The notes below the pieces were generated by a model that ran no database searches, was not told the DNA's origin, and saw nothing but the letters and a program-made list of their open reading frames with translations. From Oceanisphaera profunda (GTDB lineage: Bacteria; Pseudomonadota; Gammaproteobacteria; Enterobacterales; Aeromonadaceae): DNA of 64,000 nucleotides. The position numbers were made by a program, and so were the translations under genes. Numbering within the stretch: the first letter of the stretch is position 1; the number at the start of each line of letters is the position of its first letter. The stretch is from the NCBI RefSeq assembly GCF_002157895.1, contig NZ_CP021377.1:2790001-2854000 (forward strand), in the 5' to 3' direction. Below are positions 1 to 9,452 of this stretch, piece after piece.

Positions 1-338
1 TGAGGAGTGCAGAGTGAAGGGAAAAATAAAGCGCCGAGCTAAAACCAATAACCGCAGTAAGCCGTAAGCTATACGCCGTCAGTTAAAGCGTAAGGCGTAA
101 GACGCATCGCTACCGCCAGCGGTCACCCTTCCAAGGTCTATGCTAGGTAGCTACTCCAGTGATGGGCTAAGATCTGCTGAGCGTGATGCAGGTGGGCGTT
201 AGAAAATTCTGCCGCTCTGTACTATTTTATGCTAAAGTTCTGCGGTTTTTTTGTGCGTGGCTCTTTATGCATGGTTCTTTTATGCTAAGCCCAGTTATGT
301 ACCTCCAGTTACACAAGTCCAGTCGGGAGAATAGGTGA
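1..338. other. Intergenic region upstream of upp
   Basis: No gene seen. The first 120 bases are variants of a GTAAGCCGTAAGC-type short repeat, probably related to the degenerate repeats found in other gaps here. The last 100 bases are T-rich and probably carry the upp promoter, but no convincing -35/-10 pair can be singled out. Confidence 0.5.
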
Positions 339-965
339 ATGAAAGTCGTTGAGGTTAAACACCCTTTGGTGAAACACAAGTTAGGGTTAATGCGCGAAGC
401 CGACATTAGCACCAAGCGCTTTCGTGAGCTGGCCAGAGAAGTGGGTAGCTTGCTGACCTATGAAGCCACGGCCGATTTTGAGACGGAAAAAACCACCATT
501 GAAGGTTGGAACGGCCCCACGGTTGTTGACCAGCTTAAAGGTAAAAAAGTCACAGTGGTGCCTATCTTGCGTGCCGGCCTTGGCATGATGGACGGCGTAC
601 TGGAGCATATGCCAGGCGCGCGGGTTAGCGTGGTGGGTGTGTATCGTGATGAAGAAACCTTACAGCCGGTGCATTATTTCAATAAGTTGGTCAGCCATAT
701 TGATGAGCGCTTGGCGCTGATTGTGGATCCTATGCTGGCCACCGGCGGCTCCATGATAGCCACCATTGACCTGTTAAAAGAAAAAGGCTGTCGCCACTTT
801 AAGGTGATAGTGCTGGTAGCGGCACCCGAGGGCATTAAGGCGTTAGAAGCGGCACACCCAGAGGTGGAGCTGTATTGTGCTTCTATTGATGAGCGCCTTG
901 ATAGCAATGGCTACATCATTCCTGGGCTCGGTGATGCGGGCGATAAAATATTTGGTACTAAATAA
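339..965 (+). CDS. upp: Uracil phosphoribosyltransferase
   Basis: Converts uracil and PRPP to UMP in the cytosolic pyrimidine salvage pathway. The 208-residue length is that of E. coli Upp. The PRPP-binding loop is seen as DPMLATGGS at residues 130-138, and the C-terminal uracil-binding segment contains [12 protein letters not shown]. The ATG at 339 follows a purine-rich GGGAGAATAGG stretch. The gene is followed by a strong terminator and then by the uracil permease gene, so uptake and salvage sit together as in E. coli upp-uraA. Confidence 0.97.
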   Translation: MKVVEVKHPLVKHKLGLMREADISTKRFRELAREVGSLLTYEATADFETEKTTIEGWNGPTVVDQLKGKKVTVVPILRAGLGMMDGVLEHMPGARVSVVGVYRDEETLQPVHYFNKLVSHIDERLALIVDPMLATGGSMIATIDLLKEKGCRHFKVIVLVAAPEGIKALEAAHPEVELYCASIDERLDSNGYIIPGLGDAGDKIFGTK

Positions 966-981
966 TCTATTACGTTAAGAA

Positions 982-1003
982 GCCGGCAATAGCCGGTTTT
1001 TTT
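982..1003 (+). terminator. Rho-independent terminator after upp
   Basis: A CCGGC-AATA-GCCGG hairpin is followed by seven T. It lies between upp and uraA, so uraA transcription depends on read-through or on its own promoter in the 60-base gap. Confidence 0.8.
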
Positions 1004-1031
1004 CTGCCTACATTTACGCAAGGTCAGATCC

Positions 1032-2333
1032 ATGAGTTCACAACCCCACACTCCCGCGCCCAGCTCAACGCCTCCGGCTAACCCTCAACCGTTAAACCCT
1101 CAATCGTCAGCGGTTGAGTCACGGTTGCACACCGCCATCGCCGGCTCACAAATGCTGTTTGTGGCCTTTGGCGCCTTGGTACTAATGCCGCTGATCACCG
1201 GTCTTGATCCTAACGTGGCTTTGTTTACTGCCGGTATAGGCACCTTGCTGTTTCAAGTGTGTACTAAGCGCCAAGTGCCGATCTTTTTAGCCTCTTCGTT
1301 TGCCTTTATCGCGCCCATTTTATATGGCGTACAAACCTGGGGTATTCCGGCCACCATGAGCGGCATTATGGCGGCCGGCGTTATGTATGTGTTGCTGAGC
1401 CAACTTATCCGTTGGCGAGGTACGGCCTTGCTCACCCGCTTACTGCCACCAGTGGTGGTGGGGCCGGTGATCATGGTGATAGGCCTTGGCTTAGCGCCGA
1501 TGGCGGTAAACATGGCCATTGGTAAGACGGGAGATGGCTCTGCGGTATTAATCGAGCACGATATCGCGCTTTGGTTATCGCTACCGGCATTGCTCACCAC
1601 TTTGTTGGTCTCAACCATGGCCAAAGGCGTGTTTCGTTTGGTGCCTATTAGTGCCGGTATTGCCGTGGGTTATGGTTTAGCGCTCGGGTTTGGGGTGGTG
1701 GACTTTGCTCCAGTACAAAACGCGGCTTGGTTGTCTATGCCGCACTTTGTCGCCCCTGAGTGGCACTGGCAGGCGGTGTTATTTATGTTACCGGTGGCGA
1801 TAGCGCCGGCCATTGAGCATATCGGCGATATCTTGGCCATTAGCTCGGTGACCGGCAAAGATTATCTGAAAAAGCCCGGTTTGCATCGCACCATCTTGGG
1901 TGACGGCGTTGCCACCATAGGTGCGTCTTGTTTTGGCGGACCGCCGAACACTACGTATTCTGAAGTGACGGGAGCGGTGATGCTGACCAAAAACTTTAAT
2001 CCGGTGATCATGACTTGGGCGGCGGGCTTTGCCATTGTGCTGGCATTTGTCGGTAAGTTTGGTGCCCTAATGCTGAGTATCCCCACACCAGTGATGGGCG
2101 GCATTATGATCTTACTGTTTGGCTCCATTGCCACCGTGGGTCTAAATAGCTTAATCAAACACCAAGTGGATTTATCCCAGGCCCGTAATTTATGCATAGT
2201 GGCGGTGATTTTGATCTTTGGTATTGGCGGCATGGCCTTTGGCATCGGTGGCTTTAGCCTACAAGGCATTAGTTTATGCGGTATAGTCGGTATCTTATTG
2301 AATCTGATCTTACCCAGAACCCGTCCTAGCTGA
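1032..2333 (+). CDS. uraA: Uracil permease, NCS2 family
   Basis: Inner-membrane proton symporter importing uracil for the adjacent Upp. The protein has 433 residues with about 14 hydrophobic segments, as expected for the NCS2/UraA fold. The family signatures IEHIGDILAIS (substrate-contacting Glu) and GGPPNTTYSEVTGA are present. A Pro/Ser-rich N-terminal tail of about 30 residues precedes the first membrane segment and is longer than in E. coli UraA. An internal later start is possible but no better ribosome-binding site is evident. The upp neighbourhood supports uracil rather than xanthine as substrate. Confidence 0.94.
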   Translation: MSSQPHTPAPSSTPPANPQPLNPQSSAVESRLHTAIAGSQMLFVAFGALVLMPLITGLDPNVALFTAGIGTLLFQVCTKRQVPIFLASSFAFIAPILYGVQTWGIPATMSGIMAAGVMYVLLSQLIRWRGTALLTRLLPPVVVGPVIMVIGLGLAPMAVNMAIGKTGDGSAVLIEHDIALWLSLPALLTTLLVSTMAKGVFRLVPISAGIAVGYGLALGFGVVDFAPVQNAAWLSMPHFVAPEWHWQAVLFMLPVAIAPAIEHIGDILAISSVTGKDYLKKPGLHRTILGDGVATIGASCFGGPPNTTYSEVTGAVMLTKNFNPVIMTWAAGFAIVLAFVGKFGALMLSIPTPVMGGIMILLFGSIATVGLNSLIKHQVDLSQARNLCIVAVILIFGIGGMAFGIGGFSLQGISLCGIVGILLNLILPRTRPS

Positions 2334-2483
2334 GCTTGGTTTGCAAAAGCCACTGGTTTGCGAAAGCCGTGCTCGTTAAGATGGACTCCCGCTTATTAAA
2401 GATGGCGAACAGATATTGAGAAATTGCTTACTGCGACTCATCCCCGCCGCCAAATGCGGCCCGCAGTCAGGAGCTTGGCTTAG

Positions 2484-3203
2484 ATGAGTAGCGATGACGA
2501 ACCTAAGCTGCCAACCCAGCTAGCACTGGCGGTGCAGCTGCCCGACGATGAAACCTTTGCCAGTTTTTACACCGGCGATAATGCCCAGCTGATCACGGCG
2601 CTTAAAAACGCCGCCATTGGCCAAGGTGATAACTTGCTCTATTTTTGGGGACAAGAGGGCAGTGGCCGTTCGCACTTATTGCACGCAGCTTGTGCTGAGT
2701 TAGATGGCGAGCAAGATGCCGCAGGCTATATCTCCTTGGACTTGCACGGGCAAATGTCGCCCCAGATGCTGGATGGCATGGAGCACTTAGCATTAGTTTG
2801 TTTAGATAACTTAGATGCTATCGCCGGCGTTGCAGCATGGGAGCAAGCGGTGTTTAACTTCTTTAACCGCCGCCATGATCGTGGGCTTGGCTCTTTGGTG
2901 GTCACCGCCACCAATGCGCCGCGCCATTTAGGCTTAGGCTTGCCCGATCTGGCCTCGCGTCTGGACTGGGGCGTGGCTTATCAGCTCAAACCGCTGGATG
3001 ATGAAGGCAAACTCAGCGCCCTGCAGCTGCGCTCAGAGTTGCGCGGTTTTAAGCTGCCTACCGATGTGGGGCGGTTTTTACTCAGTCGTTTATCACGAGA
3101 CATGAGCACTTTGCTCGCAGCGCTCGACTTACTCGACAACGCCTCCTTCCAAGCCAAGCGCAAACTCAGCACGCCGTTCGCCAAAGAAGTGTTGGGGTTT
3201 TAA
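2484..3203 (+). CDS. hda: DnaA regulatory inactivator Hda
   Basis: AAA+ protein that, bound to the DNA-loaded sliding clamp, stimulates ATP hydrolysis by DnaA and so prevents over-initiation (RIDA). The 239-residue protein carries the N-terminal clamp-binding motif QLALAV (12-17), a Walker A-like GQEGSGRSH (56-64) and a Walker B-like LVCLDN (104-109). The SRLDWG segment resembles the sensor/arginine region. AGGAG lies 9 bases before the ATG. Its position after uraA is the usual gammaproteobacterial arrangement. Confidence 0.95.
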   Translation: MSSDDEPKLPTQLALAVQLPDDETFASFYTGDNAQLITALKNAAIGQGDNLLYFWGQEGSGRSHLLHAACAELDGEQDAAGYISLDLHGQMSPQMLDGMEHLALVCLDNLDAIAGVAAWEQAVFNFFNRRHDRGLGSLVVTATNAPRHLGLGLPDLASRLDWGVAYQLKPLDDEGKLSALQLRSELRGFKLPTDVGRFLLSRLSRDMSTLLAALDLLDNASFQAKRKLSTPFAKEVLGF

Positions 3204-3442
3204 AGGCAGCGCCGAGCACTAAGCGTCCGGCGCCCAGCTAAATCCAACACTAAAGCTATTTTTGCCACGGAAAAACACGGAACGCACGGGAAAATAGAGA
3301 TAAGAGAGAAAAAGACTCGCTAGAGGTAAGGTCTTACAAATCAAAACTCTTGATCTTGAACAGGCTCTTGTTCGAGCGCCCGCCACAAAATATTCCTGCC
3401 TTTTTATATTTTAGCTCGGCGCTTGGTGTTGGGCGCTCGGCG
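3204..3442. repeat. Module D and module E repeats between hda and the patatin gene
   Basis: GCCACGGAAAAACACGGAACGCACGG near 3265 is module D. GCGCCGAGC-type 7-mer repeats (module E) lie at both edges, near 3208 and 3420, in opposite orientation. No gene seen. Confidence 0.6.
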
Positions 3443-4585
3443 CTATTTCTTCTTCGGCTCTATCGTCAAAAAACTGCACACTTCATCTAAGCGGGCTTGG
3501 GTATCTTCATAGCCTAATGCGATTAACTCTTTGCAGTAATCCTGATCAAATAACAAGAAGCTCGATAGGCCGGTGGCATCGCCGGCTTCAACGCCAAATA
3601 ATCGCAATAAAGATCGAATATTATAAGGCAGCTTATGAAAGTGCTTGTGGGTGAGATCGTCTAAGTTTTTACTGGGCTTGAGTACCAGGTTATCGATATG
3701 GCGTAGGTTTAATTGCTCGAGCTTGCGCTCTGGTACCAGCTTAATGGTGTTATTAATGCGCTGTAGTCGTTCTATATCTGAGGTGAGCGCATCGGTAAAC
3801 ACCGTGTCCAACAAGTGGCCGGCAATGTCGGAACTACTGGGGTCGCTAGGTAAAGTATCCGCGCAGTTATCATCGGGCGCTAAGCTCACGATTAAAATGC
3901 GCTTAGCCCCTAAGTGAATGGCCGGGCTCAGCGGATTTAACTGGTGAATAGAGCCGTCGCCATAGTGATGGTTTTGCAAGCGACAAGGCTTAAAAATAAA
4001 GGGTAGGGCACTGCTGGCCATTAAATGGGGCGGCATAATAATGGCCGAGCGGCCCGAGCGACCGGCTCTTACCCAAGGCTCATGGTAGGGGCGCCCTTGA
4101 TAAAAGGTGGTGGAGTCACCGGTGTTGTAGTTTGATGCCGTGATTGCCAGCACTTCTAACGCGCCATACAGCAGATTATTATCGATACGCTGAAAGTCGA
4201 TAATCTTTTCTAATAACCGCTCTAACGGGCTGTTATCAAACCACGGCAAGGCAATTTGAGTCGGTTTGCCCAAGGCTCCAAACAATAAGCTTTTGAGCGA
4301 ATGGCTGACTACTTTGCCCACCTGCAGGCGCAGCACATCTTCGGTGTGTAAATTGCTCCATACGTATTCTAACTTGCGCACCCCAAGGTGAAAGCAAGAG
4401 GCGTAACAGGCCAGTGCCGTGGCATTAATGGCGCCAGCAGACGTGCCACACAATATGGGAAAGGGTATGGCTTGTCTGCGAGGAAAACACTCGGCAATCG
4501 CCTTTAGCACGCCAACCTGATACGCGGCGCGAGCCCCGCCACCAGTGAGCACTAAGGCGCAGGAGTTACTTTCTTCTGAGTCCAT
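3443..4585 (-). CDS. Patatin-like phospholipase family protein
   Basis: Predicted cytosolic or membrane-associated serine lipase/acyl hydrolase. The 380-residue protein begins with the glycine-rich oxyanion loop GGGARA (15-20). It has the nucleophile elbow GTSAG (47-51, Ser49) and a DGS motif in HYGDGSIHQLNPL that supplies the catalytic Asp of the Ser-Asp dyad. No signal peptide is seen. It is closer in layout to bacterial RssA/YchK-like and DUF3336-lacking patatins than to ExoU. Transcribed alone, convergent with hda. The substrate is unknown. Confidence 0.87.
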   Translation of the reverse strand: MDSEESNSCALVLTGGGARAAYQVGVLKAIAECFPRRQAIPFPILCGTSAGAINATALACYASCFHLGVRKLEYVWSNLHTEDVLRLQVGKVVSHSLKSLLFGALGKPTQIALPWFDNSPLERLLEKIIDFQRIDNNLLYGALEVLAITASNYNTGDSTTFYQGRPYHEPWVRAGRSGRSAIIMPPHLMASSALPFIFKPCRLQNHHYGDGSIHQLNPLSPAIHLGAKRILIVSLAPDDNCADTLPSDPSSSDIAGHLLDTVFTDALTSDIERLQRINNTIKLVPERKLEQLNLRHIDNLVLKPSKNLDDLTHKHFHKLPYNIRSLLRLFGVEAGDATGLSSFLLFDQDYCKELIALGYEDTQARLDEVCSFLTIEPKKK

Positions 4586-4900
4586 AATTACCCTCCCTTT
4601 TTATTCAGTATAAGGGTTTGTTTATCAAGCACAAAGGCAAGCTGATAACGAGGGGGGTAAGTGTGAAGTGCGGCTCAAAGCGCCGAGCGCCAAGCACCAA
4701 GCAAAGATAAATATTAAACCGTGCCTAAGTCCTCTTCGTCGAAGAGGCAGCCACCTACAAAATAACCGTACCCTGTAGCCGCCCGTCTCTTTAGTAAAGA
4801 GGACTTCGGCGGCTCTGCATAGCAGAATATTTATTTGAATCAGCGTAGCTGGCTGTTTTTGAAATCAAAGATGACATTTCGCTGGAGACTGCGCCAAAAG
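4586..4900. repeat. Modules E and F upstream of the patatin gene
   Basis: Contains module E (CGCCGAGCGCCAAGCACC near 4681) and module F variants: paired AGTCCTCTTCGTCGAAGAGG and TAGCCGCCCGTCTCTTTAGT, plus AGCGTAGCTGGCTG near 4842. No coding potential recognised. Confidence 0.55.
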
Positions 4901-4937
4901 AAAACCCCGAGCTTGTGGCTCGGGGTCTTCTTTTTTT
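4901..4937 (-). terminator. Bidirectional-looking terminator downstream of proS
   Basis: An 8-bp perfect stem CCCCGAGC/GCTCGGGG with a 5-base loop. On the minus strand it is followed by TTTTCTTTT, which suits proS. On the plus strand it has an even longer T-rich tail. Confidence 0.85.
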
Positions 4938-4942
4938 CATTA

Positions 4943-4984
4943 GCTAGGTGCTAGGTGCTAGGTGCTAGGTGCTAGGTGCTAGGC
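4943..4984. repeat. 7-bp microsatellite (GCTAGGT)x6
   Basis: Six head-to-tail copies of GCTAGGT, the last ending in C, lie just beyond the proS stop codon. The unit length matches the 7-mer of module E (GCGCCAA), suggesting slippage-prone, related short repeats. Confidence 0.9.
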
Positions 4985-4999
4985 GCTCAGAGCTATGCC

Positions 5000-6718
5000 T
5001 TAACCTTTAATCGCTGCGGTTAACTTGGCGACGATGTCGGTTAATGCCACTTCGGACTTTTCACCCTCGCGGCGGGTTTTGTATTCCACTACGCCATTCT
5101 CTAAGCTGCGATCGCCAATCACAATGTGATGGGGCACACCTAACAGCTCCATATCCGCAAACATCACACCTGGGCGCTCTTTGCGGTCATCAAATAATAC
5201 TTCGATGCCTAAGGCGGTCAGCTCATCATAGATCTGAGTGGCAGCGTCGGCCACAGCTTGGGATTTTTGCATGTTCATCGGAATGATGGCCACTTGGAAA
5301 GGGGCAATGGCTGCTGGCCAAATAATGCCGCGCTGGTCGTGATTTTGCTCAATGGCTGCGGCTACGATGCGTGACACGCCTATGCCATAACAACCCATTT
5401 CTAAGATGGTCGATTTGCCTTGTTCGTTTAACACGGTGGCGTTCATCTTGCTGGAGTAGTTATTGCCCAGCTGGAAGATATGGCCCACTTCAATGCCGCG
5501 CTTAATTTGCAGTACGCCTTGACCACAAGGGCTGGCGTCGCCTTCTTGTACGTTACGCAAATCGGCCACTTCACCAAGCTCAAGGTCGCGGCCCCAGTTA
5601 ATGCCAAAGTAGTGTTGATCTTCAATGTTGGCACCGGCGGCGAAGTCGCTCATCACGGCCACACTGCGATCGGCAATGAAAGGCACCTGCAGTTTTACTG
5701 GGCCAATGGAGCCTGGACCTGCACCTACTAATTCGCGAATTTCATCTTCAGTGGCAAAGGTCAGCGGGCTGGCCACTTGAGCCAATTTCTCGGCTTTAAT
5801 CTCGTTTAGCTCATGGTCGCCGCGCACTAACAAGGCCACCAATGGGCATGCTTGGCCTTCTGCGGCATGAACCAGCAAGGTCTTTACGGTGTTTTCTATG
5901 TTTAAGCCAAACTGCTCTACCAACTCATTGATGGTTTTAGCGTTGGGCGTATCGACCAATTTCAATTCTTGAGTGGCGGCGTCGGCCTGTGCTTTAGCTG
6001 CCAATGCTTCGGCCATTTCAATATTGGCTGCGTAATCAGACTCAGTAGAGAAGGCGATATCGTCTTCACCGCTTTGCGCTAATACGTGAAATTCATGAGA
6101 CGCACTGCCGCCAATGGCGCCGGTGTCTGCCAACACGGCTCTAAAGTCTAAGCCCATGCGCTCAAAGATGCGGCTATAAGCTTGGTACATCTCTTGGTAG
6201 GTCTGCTCTAAGCTTTCTTGGGTGGTATGGAAAGAGTAGGCATCTTTCATGATGAATTCGCGAGAGCGCATCACGCCAAAACGCGGGCGCACTTCATCAC
6301 GAAACTTCGTTTGTACTTGATACAAGTTCAGCGGCAACTGCTTATAAGATGATACTTCGTTGCGCACCACGGCGGTGATTACTTCTTCGTGGGTAGGGCC
6401 CAACACGAAGCCACGGTCGTTGCGGTCTTTAATGCGCAGCAATTCAGGACCAAATTTGTCCCAACGGCCAGTTTCATGCCACAGCTCGGCAGGTTGTACT
6501 ACCGGCATCAGCATTTCGATGGCACCGGCGCGGTTCATTTCTTCACGCACAATCGCGGCCACTTTATTCAACACTCGCAGGCCACTAGGGAGCCAGGTGT
6601 ATAAGCCCGATGCCAAACGGCGAACCATGCCCGCGCGCAGCATCAGCTGGTGACTGATAACTTCCGCATCGCTGGGTGTTTCTTTAAGAGTGGAAAGCAA
6701 ATATTGAGTGGTGCGCAT
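5000..6718 (-). CDS. proS: Prolyl-tRNA synthetase
   Basis: Class II aminoacyl-tRNA synthetase charging tRNA-Pro. At 572 residues it matches the bacterial (E. coli type) ProS. Motif 2 is seen in [19 protein letters not shown] and motif 3 in [17 protein letters not shown]. Between them lies the long INS editing domain (about residues 225-405) that deacylates Ala-tRNA-Pro. The C-terminal anticodon-binding domain contains [20 protein letters not shown]. The N-terminus MRTTQYLL matches the usual family start. Divided from the upstream trmO by 160 bases. Confidence 0.98.
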   Translation of the reverse strand: MRTTQYLLSTLKETPSDAEVISHQLMLRAGMVRRLASGLYTWLPSGLRVLNKVAAIVREEMNRAGAIEMLMPVVQPAELWHETGRWDKFGPELLRIKDRNDRGFVLGPTHEEVITAVVRNEVSSYKQLPLNLYQVQTKFRDEVRPRFGVMRSREFIMKDAYSFHTTQESLEQTYQEMYQAYSRIFERMGLDFRAVLADTGAIGGSASHEFHVLAQSGEDDIAFSTESDYAANIEMAEALAAKAQADAATQELKLVDTPNAKTINELVEQFGLNIENTVKTLLVHAAEGQACPLVALLVRGDHELNEIKAEKLAQVASPLTFATEDEIRELVGAGPGSIGPVKLQVPFIADRSVAVMSDFAAGANIEDQHYFGINWGRDLELGEVADLRNVQEGDASPCGQGVLQIKRGIEVGHIFQLGNNYSSKMNATVLNEQGKSTILEMGCYGIGVSRIVAAAIEQNHDQRGIIWPAAIAPFQVAIIPMNMQKSQAVADAATQIYDELTALGIEVLFDDRKERPGVMFADMELLGVPHHIVIGDRSLENGVVEYKTRREGEKSEVALTDIVAKLTAAIKG

Positions 6719-6878
6719 GTGCTGAAACCTTATTGTGCTGAGCTGTGTGAGGGAGTCGAGCGCGTGTTCGCGCTTAGCCTCACCGCCGAGCTTAAAAACG
6801 ACGAAAGAGGCTAATTGTAACAGGGGGGCTGCGTTGGCAGAAGCGCAAAAATAGTGCGCGCCGTGCGGCCCCTACATC

Positions 6879-7634
6879 TTATTGGGCATTATCCGGCATT
6901 ATCTCTAGGCTGAGCACCCGAGTTAAGTGGCCAAACACTTCAAAACGCACGTTGTAATGATGCAAACGCACGCCATATTCTTGCCAATGTTGTTGCTGGC
7001 GCTTATAAGCGGGCCTTGGGTCTTGGGCCAGTACCTCGCTAATAAACTGCTGTAAGTTGGGGATGTGTGAACGTGCACATACCAGCTCGGCGGCTGGGGT
7101 GAAAATCACCTCCATATTTAAATCCGGCGGCGCTGGCGCAAAACCGCCGTGAGCATCGGGCACCGCATCCACCCAAGGCAGATAGGGCTTAATGTCCACG
7201 ACCGGCGTGCCATCCACCAGATCCACACCGCCCAGCTCTAACCACACCTTGTTGCCGTCTTTGCACATATCCAGCAGTCGCACCACGGATAAACCCAAGG
7301 GGTTGGGCCTAAAGGTAGAGCGGGTAGCAAATACGCCCACTCGCTCATTGCCGCCCAAACGAGGCGGGCGCACCGTGGGGTTCCAGCCTTTATCTTGAGT
7401 TTGGTGAAACACAAATACCAACCACAAATGACTGAACTCGGCCAGCCCTCTAAAAGCGCTGGGCTCATTATAGGGCGGCAGCATTTCTAGCTGGGCCTGA
7501 GCTTGGCTGACTAAACCGGGCTGGCGAGGCACCGCAAATTTTTCTTTATAAGGTGAGCGGATAATACCAATCGGATCCAAGGTTAAGGCTGGGCTTTTAT
7601 TAGGCTGAGCCTCACTTGGGGAAAGCGTGGACAT
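6879..7634 (-). CDS. trmO: tRNA (N6-threonylcarbamoyladenosine(37)-N6)-methyltransferase TrmO
   Basis: Methylates N6 of t6A37 in tRNA-Thr(GGU) to m6t6A, tuning decoding. The 251-residue protein has the UPF0066/TsaA beta-barrel signature: YKEKFAVPRQPG near 29-40, AEFSHLWLVF near 65-74 and FATRSTFRPNPLG at 102-114. Its ATG overlaps the rcsF stop codon (TAATG), so the two are translationally coupled. The rcsF-trmO(tsaA)-proS order is the same as in Enterobacteriaceae. Confidence 0.95.
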   Translation of the reverse strand: MSTLSPSEAQPNKSPALTLDPIGIIRSPYKEKFAVPRQPGLVSQAQAQLEMLPPYNEPSAFRGLAEFSHLWLVFVFHQTQDKGWNPTVRPPRLGGNERVGVFATRSTFRPNPLGLSVVRLLDMCKDGNKVWLELGGVDLVDGTPVVDIKPYLPWVDAVPDAHGGFAPAPPDLNMEVIFTPAAELVCARSHIPNLQQFISEVLAQDPRPAYKRQQQHWQEYGVRLHHYNVRFEVFGHLTRVLSLEIMPDNAQ

Positions 7635-8011
7635 TACTTAGCAACCTTAAGTGCTTGGCCACTGCACAACACTTGCTCAAGGCAGCCGGGCATATCTGCA
7701 AAGCGAATACAGCGGTCGAGCAATAAGCCATTGGCGCCCATGTCGGCGGCACGGCGGCGAATGCTGGCGCGTGCATCGGCTTCTTTAGGTGGAGCTTCAA
7801 CGGCTTTCATTTGGCACGCTTCGCCTTCAACTGAACCCAGCGTCACGTAATTCACTTCGTTCAATTGGTCTTTGCTATACAAGGTGACGCCGTCGCCTTT
7901 GTAATAATCTTTAATGCCCTCAGGCGACACATTACTGTTAAATCCCCAGTTGTTCGCACAACCCGTTAAGGCTAGGGCCAGTAAGGCAGCTCCAATAAGA
8001 CGTAATTGCAT
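7634..8011 (-). CDS. rcsF: Rcs stress-sensing lipoprotein RcsF
   Basis: Outer-membrane lipoprotein that in Enterobacteria reports envelope damage to the Rcs phosphorelay. I chose the ATG at 8011 because AAGGACT lies 7 bases upstream and it yields a clean lipoprotein signal, MQLRLIGAALLALALTGC. An in-frame ATG at 8059 adds an improbable leader. The mature part has four Cys, consistent with the two non-consecutive disulfides of RcsF. Length is 125 residues against 134 in E. coli. No rcsBCD genes are visible here, so its partner in this organism is uncertain. Confidence 0.85.
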   Translation of the reverse strand: MQLRLIGAALLALALTGCANNWGFNSNVSPEGIKDYYKGDGVTLYSKDQLNEVNYVTLGSVEGEACQMKAVEAPPKEADARASIRRRAADMGANGLLLDRCIRFADMPGCLEQVLCSGQALKVAK

Positions 8012-8059
8012 GTGATAAGTCCTTAATTTAAGAAAGAAGCGGAGGCTATTTTGCACCAA

Positions 8060-8510
8060 GCCTGTGCACTAGGTCGAATGATATTGGCAAACAGGCATTA
8101 AGAGTAGCTAATTCAGTCGTTTAACGAGTTTTAGGATAGACAAAGTACGTAGGGGCCGCTTAAGTTGGCTGATGACGCGCAGCGGCATTAAATATCGTCA
8201 AGCAACGCCTACAAGCTCACACCGTAGATACCACATTAGTCGGCCGGTTTTGCACAGCAAAACTGAAACCGTGGTCCACACTCTTTATCTACGATACGGC
8301 CACCTACAAAAGATAGGCACTTCGTAGCCGGGAATTTATTCGCCGGTCCTGCGAAGCAGGATGTTTTAAGGGCACGTAGCAAACCGTGGCTCATACTCTT
8401 TATCTACGATACGGCCACCTACAAGTGACAAATGCACCACTTTGGCACTCTAGGTTTCAGCTCAGTGTCGGAATGTTATTCACCATTGCTCTGTAAATTC
8501 AGCCCATAAA
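8060..8510. repeat. Module F repeats between DUF3545 gene and rcsF
   Basis: A 29-base block reading CTCTTTATCTACGATACGGC and onward occurs twice, near 8279 and 8394. Around it are GTAGGGGCCGCTTAAGTTGG and CGGTCCTGCGAAGCAGGAT variants of module F. No gene seen. Confidence 0.6.
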
Positions 8511-8530
8511 AAAAGCGCCTCGCGGCGCTT
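8511..8530 (-). terminator. Terminator of the DUF3545 gene
   Basis: The stem AAGCGCC/GGCGCTT has a 4-base loop and is followed on the minus strand by a run of T. It begins about 16 bases past the stop codon. Confidence 0.85.
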
Positions 8531-8545
8531 AAAATTTCCCGTACT

Positions 8546-8737
8546 TTACAGTTCAAGTTCGGCAGCTAACTCTTCAAGATCGAGCGTGCAGCCATATTGC
8601 TGTAATTCTTCTTGTAAGCGCTTTTGGTCTTGTATCGCTTCTATTTCCCGCCATCTGCCTTTTTTAGCAGGCTGACGAGTTTTAGCACGAGTAGACGGCG
8701 CCACCACAAAGTCCTGATTGAAGCTACTCCTATCCAT
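8546..8737 (-). CDS. DUF3545 family small protein
   Basis: A 63-residue acidic-tailed protein, with the KGRWREIEAIQDQKRLQEEL core that I associate with DUF3545, a small protein family of Vibrio, Shewanella and Aeromonas relatives. The N-terminal third is basic and probably disordered. The rest is predicted helical with a Glu-rich end (LDLEELAAELEL). GGAGAG sits upstream of the ATG and a terminator follows closely, so it is a monocistronic gene. Function unknown. Confidence 0.72.
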   Translation of the reverse strand: MDRSSFNQDFVVAPSTRAKTRQPAKKGRWREIEAIQDQKRLQEELQQYGCTLDLEELAAELEL

Positions 8738-9336
8738 GGGGCTCTCTCCTATTTACTATCAGTTGTAGTCCAGAAGGGTATATCACGATAAGTTATAGAG
8801 TAGAAGTTATTTATTACATATTAATTACAAGAATAGGATCAGAGTCATATAAATACCATCGAGCTCACCAATAATTGTGAAGGTTTAAGTTGAAATTAAA
8901 AGTGAGTCGCCGATATTGAAGTTAAGTGATTAAGCGAGCAGCACAGATTAGCAGGGCGATATTATGTGGCTCAGCAGAGATAATTAAGCAGATAAGTAGA
9001 CCAGCATTACATCAGTGGAAATACGGCATTTGAGGAGCGATAAAAGGGCAACTAAAAATTAGAGCCAGAGCCATTTTTGCCACAGAAGAACACAGCAAGC
9101 ACGGACACAGTTCACGGGCGACAAGTAATAACCGCGCCTAGCGCTGCTCTTAAGAACTCTATTTTTCCGTGCTTGTTGTAGGTAAAGAGAGTGCGTTCCG
9201 TGGCAAATAGTCTTGAGTGTTTGATTCTTTATGAGAAAAGGGACCAAAAGTCCACGTAAGTTATGCGACATTACTTATGATTAATCTAAGATTACTCACC
9301 TGAGTTTATAAACCAAATAAAAATCCAACCCAAAAA
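8738..9336. other. AT-rich intergenic region with a module D inverted pair
   Basis: 8740-9060 is AT-rich with no ORF that looks coding. It presumably contains the DUF3545 promoter. 9072-9205 holds module D in inverted form: GCCACAGAAGAACACAGC near 9075 and GTGCGTTCCGTGGCAAA near 9190. The ORFs seen across it look like repeat translations. Confidence 0.5.
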
Positions 9337-9366
9337 TAAACCCCGAGCTGACGAGGCTCGGGGTTT
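9337..9366 (-). terminator. Terminator downstream of talB
   Basis: CCCCGAGC/GCTCGGGG stem with a 7-base loop, almost the same stem as the proS terminator. It is flanked by TTTATTTTTGG on the minus strand. It lies about 90 bases past the talB stop codon. Confidence 0.75.
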
Positions 9367-9452
9367 GTTTTCGACACTTGCTCGATAGCGGCTAATATTA
9401 TTGACCGCTACCGATTGAGCTGAAGATTATTTATCTAACTTATTTTTCTAAC

